Shown here: in pieces, positions 1 to 6,300 of the stretch
How the letters are laid out: each line of letters starts with the position of its first letter
Position numbering within the stretch: the first letter of the stretch is position 1
Origin: CANHBY01 sp031376995
GTDB taxonomy: Bacteria; Pseudomonadota; Gammaproteobacteria; Burkholderiales; Burkholderiaceae_C
Length of the DNA stretch: 6,318 nucleotides
Direction: 5' to 3'
Assembly: GCA_031376995.1 (NCBI GenBank)
Contig: JANMEO010000001.1
Coordinates: 1-6,318, forward strand
Translations under genes and position numbers: made by a program
Notes under the pieces: generated by a model
Databases searched by the model: none
Told to the model about the DNA's origin: nothing
What the model saw: the letters and a program-made list of their open reading frames with translations, nothing else

Positions 1-1217
1 CGGGGCTGGCGCTGATGCGCGGCTTGGCATCAACTGGTTTGAGCGTGGTAGACCTGGGTGCAGTCACCACCCCAATGCTTTATTACGCGGCGGCCACGCG
101 CGCTCATCTAGGCTGCCAAAGTGGGATCCAAATCACCGGCAGCCATAACCCCAAAGACTACAACGGTTTTAAAATGGTTCTCGCAGGCCGTGCCATCTAT
201 GGTGAAGAGATCCAAAATCTGCGCAGACGCATAGAGGCAGAAGATTATGTTCAGGCTTTAGGCAGCAGCGCCGCCTTAGATATCAAGCCTGAATACAGCG
301 CTCGCATCTTGGGAGATTGCAAACTTTCACGGCCCATGAAAATCGTGGTCAACTCAGGCAATGGTATCCCCGGTGCCTCTGCGCCAGGCATTCTGCGCAG
401 TTTGGGTTGCCAAGTGGTTGAGCTTTACTCGGAAGTTGATGGCAACTTTCCCAATCACCATCCTGACCCCAGCAAGCCTGAGAACTTGGCAGAGCTGATC
501 GAGGCTGTACGTACCACCGGGGCAGAACTGGGGCTGGCCTTTGATGGCGATGGTGACCGATTGGGCGTGGTCACGAGTGACGGCAAAATCATCTACCCAG
601 ACCGCCAAATCATGCTGTTTGCAGTCGATGTGCTTGAGCGTCAACCGGGCGCCACCATCATCTTTGACGTTAAATGTAGCCAACGTTTGGCGCCGGTCAT
701 CCGTGAGGCTGGCGGCATCCCTTTGATGTGGAAGACGGGGCATTCTCTTGTCAAAGCAAAAATGAAGGCGGTCGGTTCGCCATTGGCGGGTGAGATGAGT
801 GGTCATATTTTCTTTGGTGAGCGCTGGTACGGGTTTGACGATGCGACCTATACCGCCGCACGTTTGCTCGAAATTTTGAGTCGCTACGCCGACCCCAGCC
901 AAGTTCTCAATCGTCTGCCTACAAGCTTTAGCACCCCAGAGTTAAATGTGGCTTGCGTTGAAGGCGAGCCCAAGCGGGTGGTGGACAGGCTGCTAGAAAC
1001 CGCCGAGTTTCCCGGTGCTGTCCTGACCACGATTGATGGCTTGCGGGCTGACTACCCTGATGGCTTTGGCCTGATTCGAAGCTCCAACACGACACCGGTC
1101 TTGGTGATGCGGTTTGAAGGCCATACTGAGGCAGCGCTTCATCGAATCGAATCGGTGTTTATGCGTGCTTTGCTCAGCGTCAAATCCGATGCAAAAATCG
1201 CCACCGCAGCCCATTGA
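1..1217 (+). CDS. manB: Phosphomannomutase/phosphoglucomutase, 5' end outside the window (partial)
   Basis: This enzyme interconverts hexose 6-phosphates and hexose 1-phosphates (mannose and/or glucose) in the cytoplasm, feeding nucleotide-sugar supply for LPS, capsule or exopolysaccharide. The frame is open to the left edge and reads GLAL before the ATG at 15, so that ATG is internal; about 50-60 N-terminal residues are missing against a usual length of about 460. Numbering from the ATG at 15, all four alpha-D-phosphohexomutase signatures are present: the phosphoserine loop TGSHNP (Ser43, codon 141-143), the metal loop DGDGDR (177-182), the sugar-specificity loop GEMSGH (259-264) and the phosphate-binding loop RSSNTTP (355-361). 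The presence of all four suggests an active enzyme. Its stop is 9 bases before waaA, so co-transcription is likely. Substrate preference cannot be settled from sequence; the symbol could equally be algC or pgm. Confidence 0.93.
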   Translation, partial: GLALMRGLASTGLSVVDLGAVTTPMLYYAAATRAHLGCQSGIQITGSHNPKDYNGFKMVLAGRAIYGEEIQNLRRRIEAEDYVQALGSSAALDIKPEYSARILGDCKLSRPMKIVVNSGNGIPGASAPGILRSLGCQVVELYSEVDGNFPNHHPDPSKPENLAELIEAVRTTGAELGLAFDGDGDRLGVVTSDGKIIYPDRQIMLFAVDVLERQPGATIIFDVKCSQRLAPVIREAGGIPLMWKTGHSLVKAKMKAVGSPLAGEMSGHIFFGERWYGFDDATYTAARLLEILSRYADPSQVLNRLPTSFSTPELNVACVEGEPKRVVDRLLETAEFPGAVLTTIDGLRADYPDGFGLIRSSNTTPVLVMRFEGHTEAALHRIESVFMRALLSVKSDAKIATAAH

Positions 1218-1226
1218 AATCAACGC

Positions 1227-2582
1227 GTGATGACGATGGCTTTTTCGTGGGCCCGGTGGTTTTATACCGCAGCGCTGTGGTTGTTACAGCCCGTTTATTT
1301 TTTGCGTTTTTATTGGCGCAGTGTCGCTGAGCCTGCTTATCGCCTTCATTTGGGGCAACGCTGGGGCTTGTATCTGGCTCAATCCCGATCTGAAGCCGCA
1401 GGACAACGCCTTTGGGTGCATGCGGTTTCTCTGGGCGAAACTCGCGCGGCTGCTCCCTTGATTGAGGCCCTGCGCCAGCACTACCCTGGATTGTCGATTC
1501 TTTTGACTCACAGCACCGCTACAGGCTGGCAGGCAGGCACTGAGCTGTTAAAGCCAGGTGATGAACAAGCTTGGTTGCCGATCGACACACCCGCTGCAGT
1601 GTCACGCTTTCTGAGTTATTTTTCACCGGCTCTCGGCGTCTTGTTGGAAACAGAGATTTGGCCCAATCTGCTGTTTCAAGCACAGCGCAGAGCCATTCCG
1701 ATGGTGCTGGCCAACGCGCGTCTGAGTGCGCGCAGTTTGCAAAAAGGCTTGCGCCTGGCCCCCTTGATGAAGCCCGCTGTCCAAAGCTTGACGTTGATTT
1801 TGGCGCAGTCGGAGGCCGACGCCCAGCGTCTACTGCAAGCGGGAGCTTGTGCGCAGCGCATGAAAGTTTGCGGTAACCTCAAGTTTGACATGACACCTAA
1901 TCCAGCACAGCTGTTGCGCGGACGTGTGGTGCGTCGAGCCTTGAAGCGGCCGGTGGTTTTGGCGGCCAGCACCCGCGAGGGTGAGGAGCTCCCACTGCTT
2001 CAGGCTTGGCAGCAGCAGATGCAGTTGGCATCCCCTGAGGACCAGGCGCCATTGTTGGTGCTGGTGCCGCGGCATCCACAGCGGTTTGACGACGTGGTGC
2101 GCCAAGTTCAGGCGCTGGGTTTAACGCATGTGCGGCGAAGTCAACTCAACGATGCAGATCTACATGCTTTGTCTGATCGTTTGACTGTCTGCGTGGGCGA
2201 CACCATAGGCGAATTGCCTTTTTACTATGCTTTGGCTGATGTGGCCTTGCTCGGTGGCAGCTTTGAGCCTTTGGGCGGGCAAAATTTGATTGAAGCTGCC
2301 GCTTGCGGATGTACCCTGGTCATGGGCCCTCACACGTTCAACTTTACCCAGGCCGCAGAGCTGGCACTTGCTGCAGGTGCGGCATATCGCGTAGATGGTT
2401 GGGTTCAGGGTGTCAGCGTGGCTTGTTCACTGGCCCAATCCAATAAAACCGTTGAGCTTGAGCAACGTGCTTTGGCTTTTGCGGAGCAACACCGTGGTGC
2501 GGCAAAGCGAATGGCTGAAAATATTTTTGGAAGGCCAATCGTGCCGATCAACCCTGCGCTTCAATGTACCCGTGCAGACTGA
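1227..2582 (+). CDS. waaA: 3-deoxy-D-manno-octulosonic acid (Kdo) transferase, GT30 family
   Basis: WaaA (KdtA) transfers Kdo from CMP-Kdo to the lipid A precursor at the inner face of the cytoplasmic membrane, starting the LPS inner core. The 451-residue product is slightly longer than the 425 of E. coli. It has an N-terminal hydrophobic anchor (about residues 8-30), then the acceptor-side motif WVHAVSLGET (63-72), where Glu71 matches the family's catalytic base, then LLETEIWPNLL (near 140), CGNLKFD (near 214) and the C-terminal donor-binding motif GGSFEPLGGQN (about 342-352). The start is uncertain: GTG 1227, ATG 1230 and ATG 1236 are in frame within 10 bases, and none has a clear Shine-Dalgarno sequence. 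Close spacing to the upstream hexomutase suggests translation coupled to that gene. No frameshift or missing motif is seen. Downstream it converges on argS. Confidence 0.95.
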   Translation: MMTMAFSWARWFYTAALWLLQPVYFLRFYWRSVAEPAYRLHLGQRWGLYLAQSRSEAAGQRLWVHAVSLGETRAAAPLIEALRQHYPGLSILLTHSTATGWQAGTELLKPGDEQAWLPIDTPAAVSRFLSYFSPALGVLLETEIWPNLLFQAQRRAIPMVLANARLSARSLQKGLRLAPLMKPAVQSLTLILAQSEADAQRLLQAGACAQRMKVCGNLKFDMTPNPAQLLRGRVVRRALKRPVVLAASTREGEELPLLQAWQQQMQLASPEDQAPLLVLVPRHPQRFDDVVRQVQALGLTHVRRSQLNDADLHALSDRLTVCVGDTIGELPFYYALADVALLGGSFEPLGGQNLIEAAACGCTLVMGPHTFNFTQAAELALAAGAAYRVDGWVQGVSVACSLAQSNKTVELEQRALAFAEQHRGAAKRMAENIFGRPIVPINPALQCTRAD

Positions 2583-2648
2583 AGATTCGGCGCGCTTCTT
2601 AGAAGGCAGGCAAATCAGTGATTGTGGGTAGTGGTTTGAGATCGATCG

Positions 2649-4370
2649 TTACATGACTTCAGGTATGGCAATGCCGAGCAGTCCGAGGCCGCATTTCAAG
2701 GTGTCTCCAGCCAGCTTCGCCAGTTTGAGTCTGGACGGGTCGACCTCACCGGTGGCCGTGATGATCTGACAGTCTTCGTAAAAACGCGACAAGCCAGCGG
2801 CCAGCTCATAAAGATAAAGGCACAGAAGATGGGGGGCGCTGTCTCGTGCAACTGCTTCAAGCACATCACTCCAGCGAACCAAATGCAGGCCCAAGGCTCT
2901 CTCGTTGGGGTGTGCTAACCGGATGTCTTGTGCGGGGTCTGCCGCAGCCCCAGCCCGGCGAACGATGCTGTTGACACGTACGCAGGCGTATTGAAGATAG
3001 GGGGCCGTATTGCCCTCCAGGCTCAACATGCTGTCCCAGTCAAAGACATAGTCACTGGTACGATTTTTTGACAGATCCGCATACTTCACCGCCCCGATTC
3101 CCACGGCGTGGGCTACCGCATCTCGTTGGGCCTGTGGCATATCGGGTTGTTTTTGGACCACCAGTGCCTTGGCGCGCTCGACCGCTTCTGTCAGCATGTG
3201 GCTGAGTTTGATAGATTGGCCCTCTCGAGTTTTGAAGGGCTTGTGATCAGGCCCCAAAACCATACCAAACGCTACATGCTCTAGCTGAAGGTGAGGTGGG
3301 ACAAAGCCGGCACGTTGGGCCACTGAAAAAAGTTGCTGAAAATGCAGTGCCTGTCTCGAGTCCACCACGTAGAGGCAGCGGTCAGCTTTGAGCACCTGCG
3401 CACGGTAGCGCAGCGCAGCAAGGTCGGTCGTGCCATACATATAACCACCATCTTTCTTACGTACCATGAATGACGAAGCCTCGCCATCACGGCCCTTGAA
3501 TTCGTCAAGCAGCACCACCTCGGCACCTTGGCTCTTTTGCGACACACCGGATTGGTGCAGCTCGTTCACCAATCCCTCCAGAACCTCGTTGTAGGCACTT
3601 TCGCCCCTGACGTCGGCGCGGGTCAACTGTACCCCCAGACGCTCATAAACTTTGTCACAGTGGGACATTGACACCTCGACAAAGTGTTGCCAAAGTGCCA
3701 AGACCTCGGGGTCACCGGCTTGAAGGCGGACGACATACTGGCGTGCTACTTCGGCAAATGCTGGGTCGTTAAACCGCGCCTTGGCCAAACGGTAAAACGA
3801 CTCTAAGTCAGACAAGTCGACTTCACCGAGCGCCTGGTCTTGGCGACTTTCAACAAGATAGGCGACCAGCATGCCAAACTGGGTGCCCCAGTCACCAACG
3901 TGGTTTTGACGAATCACCTGATGCCCTATGAAGGCGTGCACACGGGCCAGTGCGTCCCCGATGATGGTCGAGCGCAGGTGGCCCACGTGCATTTCTTTGG
4001 CCAAATTGACCGATGAGTAATCAACGACCACTCTGTGAGGTGTTTTTCTTGCAAGGCCTGAATGCCCGTCTTTGCTGGCAGCCAGCAAGAGGGTCGCCAA
4101 AAAATCATCCTTCAGCGTCACGTTGATAAAGCCAGGCCCAGCGACTTCCATCTTGCTGATCAAGTCTGAGCCCTCAACGTTTTCAAGCACCCGCATCGCC
4201 AAGTCTCGCGGATTGCATTTGAGGCGTTTGGCCAAGGCCATGATCCCGTTGATCTGGTAGTCACCAAACTCAGGCCGCCCAGCCACTTGAATCACAGGGT
4301 CTGCGGGATGCCCGTTGACAGCCCGGATGGCTGCTGAAAATCGTTCGGTGAGAAGAGAGAGTAAAAGCAT
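2649..4370 (-). CDS. argS: Arginyl-tRNA synthetase (class I)
   Basis: This enzyme charges tRNA-Arg with arginine in the cytoplasm and is normally essential. With the start at 4370 the protein is 573 residues (E. coli ArgS: 577). Visible domains are the N-terminal Add-1 tRNA-recognition domain (GRPEFGDYQINGIMALAKRL, 31-50, and EVAGPGFIN, 75-83), the class I catalytic core with HIGH motif HVGH (128-131) in the context AKEMHVGHLRSTIIGD, the segment FKTREG (379-384) standing in for the degenerate KMSKS loop, and a C-terminal DALR anticodon-binding domain (about 455-573). The frame stays open to 4460, but those 30 extra codons overlap the upstream gene and do not resemble ArgS, whereas MLLLSLLTERF is a typical beginning. 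The residue before Asn122 is Val (SSVN), where ArgS proteins usually have Pro. The closest remembered family style is enterobacterial, which is unusual beside the other genes. Confidence 0.95.
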   Translation of the reverse strand: MLLLSLLTERFSAAIRAVNGHPADPVIQVAGRPEFGDYQINGIMALAKRLKCNPRDLAMRVLENVEGSDLISKMEVAGPGFINVTLKDDFLATLLLAASKDGHSGLARKTPHRVVVDYSSVNLAKEMHVGHLRSTIIGDALARVHAFIGHQVIRQNHVGDWGTQFGMLVAYLVESRQDQALGEVDLSDLESFYRLAKARFNDPAFAEVARQYVVRLQAGDPEVLALWQHFVEVSMSHCDKVYERLGVQLTRADVRGESAYNEVLEGLVNELHQSGVSQKSQGAEVVLLDEFKGRDGEASSFMVRKKDGGYMYGTTDLAALRYRAQVLKADRCLYVVDSRQALHFQQLFSVAQRAGFVPPHLQLEHVAFGMVLGPDHKPFKTREGQSIKLSHMLTEAVERAKALVVQKQPDMPQAQRDAVAHAVGIGAVKYADLSKNRTSDYVFDWDSMLSLEGNTAPYLQYACVRVNSIVRRAGAAADPAQDIRLAHPNERALGLHLVRWSDVLEAVARDSAPHLLCLYLYELAAGLSRFYEDCQIITATGEVDPSRLKLAKLAGDTLKCGLGLLGIAIPEVM

Positions 4371-4378
4371 GGGGTCAT

Positions 4379-4729
4379 TCACTTGAAATTGGTTGCTGAA
4401 GGCGGTTGCCGCTGCATGACGTGGGTAAAGCGACCTAAAAGCAGCAGCACTGTTGGCCAAAACATGGTGTTCAATAAATCGTGAACGCTGGCATTGATCT
4501 GGTCGTATCCCACGTAGGGAAAATATCTGGTGAGATCGATCACTTCACCCAGCACCGCGGCTACAAAGGCTGCCGTCCAGGGCCAGGGGCTGCGAAGCGG
4601 CTGTCGCCCTAAAACCACCAAAGCAAAAAAAATGATCAAGCCCACATGAATATGCAGACTGTCGCGGCTCAGGGTTAAGCAATTTTCCAATATCACTTTC
4701 ATAGATTCAACATGTACATGCAGATTCAT
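4379..4729 (-). CDS. Small integral membrane protein, VanZ-like
   Basis: Function unknown. The 116-residue product has three likely membrane helices (about 27-42, 49-66 and 89-101). Family-like landmarks are SLHIHVGLIIF at the first helix, GEVIDL with an acidic pair (Glu62, Asp65) in the second, and HDLLNTMFWP before the third. This pattern of polar residues in short helices recalls VanZ-like proteins, named after a teicoplanin-resistance protein, but that resemblance predicts no activity here. The start is uncertain: ATG 4729 gives 116 residues, while ATG 4702 (MKVILENC) gives 107 and fits the compact form of such proteins better; neither has a clear Shine-Dalgarno sequence. The stop lies 8 bases before the argS start, so argS is probably translated from the same message. 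No signal peptide is evident. Confidence 0.72.
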   Translation of the reverse strand: MNLHVHVESMKVILENCLTLSRDSLHIHVGLIIFFALVVLGRQPLRSPWPWTAAFVAAVLGEVIDLTRYFPYVGYDQINASVHDLLNTMFWPTVLLLLGRFTHVMQRQPPSATNFK

Positions 4730-4833
4730 GGCGTGTTGGGTCCGGTGTCTGAAGTTGGATTGTGATGATTGCGCTCGTTAGGCCGCCACACTCTCTCTCG
4801 AGCTCAACTCGATCTTTGAGGTGCTTGGGCTCA

Positions 4834-4865
4834 ATGGGGGGGGCTTGGGCCTAGGCCCCCCCCAT
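4834..4865 (-). terminator. Very GC-rich hairpin after the ParA gene, candidate terminator
   Basis: A perfect 10-bp stem (AT plus eight G, pairing with eight C plus AT) encloses a 12-base spacer, which can itself close by a C-G pair, a wobble pair and an A-T pair. It starts 12 bases beyond the stop of the ParA-family gene and precedes the membrane-protein/argS pair, which suits transcription termination or mRNA 3'-end protection. No T-rich run follows on either strand, so it is not a classical intrinsic terminator. Function is inferred from position and stem strength only. Confidence 0.45.
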
Positions 4866-4877
4866 GGGTGTTGAGGA

Positions 4878-5663
4878 TCAGGTGGTTGCCACCAGAGCTT
4901 CTGAGAGAGTTTCGTACAGGGCCACAAACTCTAGAGTGAGTTTGTGGCGGGGCTCCAGATGAATCATGGGCAGTGCCAGCTCATGAGACTCTTTCATTTT
5001 CACACTGGCACTTAAATAAGGCTGCAGCACAGGCAGGCCTTCATCGATCAACTCTTGTACCGTGCGCTGGGGCAGGGCAGCGCGTGGTTGAAATTGATTG
5101 ACCACGATCCCCTCAATGACCAGTTCAGGGTTGTGGTCAGCTTTGATTTCCCGAAAGCTTTCCATCAAACCATACAGCGCACGGCGAGAGAAGTCATCAC
5201 AATCAAAGGGAATCAAGCACCCTTGAGCGGCAATCAATGCTGATCGGGTGTAAAAGTTGAGGGCGGGTGGCGTATCAACCCAGATTTCGTCGTAGTCGCT
5301 GCTGAGTTCAACCAAGGCCTCACGCAATTTATAAATTTTGTGGCGACTCTCGAGCTTGCTGTGAAGCTCATCCAGGGCTGCACTGGCAGGCATGACTCGC
5401 AATTTTTCAAAGGGGCTGTCAACAATGAAGTCGGCCATGTTGGGCGCTCGCAGGCTGAAGTGCAGCGTGGTTTCAAAAAACTCAGCCGATCCCTGGTGGG
5501 GCTGATCGGCGGCATGGCCCAGCAAATAACGGGTGGAGTTGCTTTGCCTGTCTAGATCAATCACCAATACACGCTTTCCAAGCTGAGCTGCAACTGCCGC
5601 CAAGTTGCAGGTGATGGTGGATTTGCCTACGCCACCCTTTTGATTGAATACGACACGTCGCAT
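4878..5663 (-). CDS. ParA-family (Soj/MinD-like) ATPase, no parB partner in view
   Basis: A cytoplasmic P-loop ATPase of the type that binds DNA non-specifically and positions chromosomes, plasmids or protein complexes. The 261-residue protein begins almost directly at the deviant Walker A motif KGGVGKST (9-16, with signature Lys9), so it lacks the N-terminal helix-turn-helix of plasmid type Ia ParA and cannot autorepress in that way. Walker A' is VIDLDRQSNST (34-44); family members usually have Pro where Arg39 stands. Walker B is IWVDTPPALNFYT (127-139). The stretches DCDDFSRRALY and GIVVNQFQPRA match a remembered group of stand-alone chromosomal ParA proteins in beta- and gammaproteobacteria. 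The ATG at 5663 has a well-placed GAGGGG. No parB or parS-like site is seen nearby, so the cargo is unknown. Insertion-sequence debris lies upstream, and a GC-rich hairpin follows the stop. Confidence 0.9.
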   Translation of the reverse strand: MRRVVFNQKGGVGKSTITCNLAAVAAQLGKRVLVIDLDRQSNSTRYLLGHAADQPHQGSAEFFETTLHFSLRAPNMADFIVDSPFEKLRVMPASAALDELHSKLESRHKIYKLREALVELSSDYDEIWVDTPPALNFYTRSALIAAQGCLIPFDCDDFSRRALYGLMESFREIKADHNPELVIEGIVVNQFQPRAALPQRTVQELIDEGLPVLQPYLSASVKMKESHELALPMIHLEPRHKLTLEFVALYETLSEALVATT

Positions 5664-5669
5664 GTCTAG

Positions 5670-5675
5670 CCCCTC
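5670..5675 (-). promoter_or_regulatory. Ribosome binding site of the ParA-family gene
   Basis: GAGGGG on the - strand lies 6 bases before the ATG at 5663. It is the clearest Shine-Dalgarno sequence in the window and fixes the ParA start, which also coincides with the family-typical opening MRRVVFNQKGG. Confidence 0.75.
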
Positions 5676-5687
5676 AAATGATGGAAA

Positions 5688-5702
5688 GTTGCATTGTGCA
5701 AC
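5688..5702. promoter_or_regulatory. Short perfect palindrome upstream of the ParA-family gene, possible operator
   Basis: GTTGCA-TTG-TGCAAC is a 6-bp inverted repeat with a 3-base centre, ending 24 bases before the ParA start. Its size and position would suit a dimeric repressor site or a leader hairpin. It does not match the parS consensus (TGTTNCACGTGAAACA). No convincing -35/-10 pair could be placed around it, so the role is a guess. Confidence 0.3.
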
Positions 5703-5765
5703 GGGATGCTCCTGGTCTTAACGATCCGGTGCTTGATTGGGTTCTCAACCAGGGCGCGTTAACAA

Positions 5766-5861
5766 TTAGGTGAGTCAGATGACCATGGACGCCAAATTGA
5801 TCATGCTGAAAAAGTTGCGGGCAACTTTTCCGTAGCGTGTGGCGACCCAGCGGAAGTGCCA
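5766..5861 (-). pseudogene. C-terminal remnant of an IS5-type transposase
   Basis: Read on the - strand from 5861, the translation gives WHFRWVATRYGKVARNFF followed by SMINLASMVI, then a TGA stop (5775-5777), Leu, Thr and a TAA (5766-5768). The pattern TRYxKxARNFxxMxxLAxxxIWL at the extreme C-terminus is characteristic, from memory, of IS5-family (IS427-like) DDE transposases. The TGA sits where Trp (TGG) is expected, a one-base nonsense change, and the proper stop follows two codons later. Upstream in this frame (about VKRLEGIRDLV onward) I see no DDE catalytic region, so the body of the transposase is deleted or decayed. The piece is non-functional. The family assignment rests on about 28 residues. 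Confidence 0.6.
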
Positions 5862-6043
5862 CCCAATCACTGATGCAGGCCTCGAGCACCTTGCCAGGGT
5901 AGTAGTAACCAGGTCACGTATACCTTCCAGCCTTTTCACGGTGGTATGAAATTAGCATAAAAGAGTAACTCCTCAGCCACGCTTCACCTGAACTGCCAAC
6001 TTTTGGACGTTGGCCTGAACTCGTCAGAGCGGCACCTGAGTAG
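5862..6043. other. Non-coding stretch between two transposase remnants
   Basis: No reading frame here on either strand resembles a protein I recognise. It holds an 8-base direct repeat CCTGAACT (5987-5994 and 6014-6021) around a small hairpin (GCCAAC, 8-base loop, GTTGGC; 5995-6014). It is probably decayed mobile DNA or old intergenic sequence, and any promoter of the ParA gene could lie at its left end. Confidence 0.4.
5995..6014. repeat. Small inverted repeat flanked by 8-base direct repeats
   Basis: GCCAAC (5995-6000) and GTTGGC (6009-6014) form a 6-bp stem with an 8-base loop. The block is bounded by CCTGAACT at 5987-5994 and 6014-6021, the second copy sharing one base with the stem. The arrangement resembles the target duplication and footprint left by an element, but repeats this short can arise by chance. 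Confidence 0.3.
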
Positions 6044-6190
6044 TTACAAAAAAATTACCACTACCGGCAGCGTCAAGCACCGCTTGCGCGTGAAGTCCCT
6101 CTCATCATTGCGATGTGCTGCACAAAAAACATCAGACTGCAAAACTTCGCTAAAGCGCGTTAACAAGCCTTCGATCAGTGTGCTGGTCAT
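6044..6190 (-). pseudogene. N-terminal remnant of an IS4-type transposase
   Basis: The - strand frame from ATG 6190 encodes 48 residues beginning MTSTLIEGLLTRFSEVLQSD, continuing through VFCAAHRNDE and RDFTRKRCLTLPVVVIFL, and ending at TAA 6044-6046. The pattern FxxxHRxxxxDFTRxRxLxxxxVxxFL is the typical opening of IS4-family transposases, which then continue (LLN...KGS) for several hundred residues. Here the frame ends where that continuation should begin, directly after a run of seven T (6048-6054 on the - strand). Shifting frame at the run does not restore recognisable transposase sequence, so a deletion or rearrangement probably accompanied the break. The fragment has no catalytic residues and must be inactive. 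It is too short for common ORF-length cut-offs and is easily missed. Confidence 0.62.
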
Positions 6191-6273
6191 GAGAAAAATG
6201 CATGCACTTTACCTGTGACGCGAGTGCGGGTCTCAAGGCCTCATATACCCCTCGGAACTGAAGATGCCGGATC

Positions 6274-6300
6274 GCAGATCCGTTTTGAAAACGGATCTGC
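6274..6300. repeat. Perfect 13-bp inverted repeat with single-base centre
   Basis: GCAGATCCGTTTT, one G, then AAAACGGATCTGC. A further CGGATC at 6268-6273 can pair with the GATCCG at 6277-6282 instead, giving two mutually exclusive hairpins. There is no T-run after the stem on either strand, so an ordinary intrinsic terminator is unlikely. It lies 84 bases upstream of the IS4-type transposase remnant, where the element's end or its regulatory region could be, but it may also belong to a gene beyond the window. Confidence 0.55.

Noticed and set aside
354..902. 182-codon - strand frame inside the hexomutase gene
   Set aside because: It is antisense to a gene with all catalytic motifs intact, and its translation has no family features.
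2583..2648. Possible bidirectional terminator between waaA and argS
   Set aside because: Only 5-bp near-palindromes (such as AATCAGTGATT) with no room for a loop and no T-run; nothing supportable.
4371..4460. Longer argS reading from the ATG at 4460
   Set aside because: The extra 30 codons overlap the end of the upstream membrane-protein gene and do not resemble ArgS; the family-typical start is at 4370.
5810..5829. Perfect 9-bp inverted repeat AAAAGTTGC-GG-GCAACTTTT, initially read as a terminator or as an operator paired with 5688-5702
   Set aside because: It lies inside the transposase relic and is explained by the codons for GKVARNFF; the shared GTTGC arm is probably coincidental.
5674..5889. 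71-codon - strand frame opening with GTG at 5889
   Set aside because: It is in a different frame from the IS5-type relic that occupies the same bases, and its translation resembles no protein I know.
6003..6218. 71-codon + strand frame
   Set aside because: It runs antisense to the IS4-type transposase remnant and has no recognisable content or ribosome binding site.
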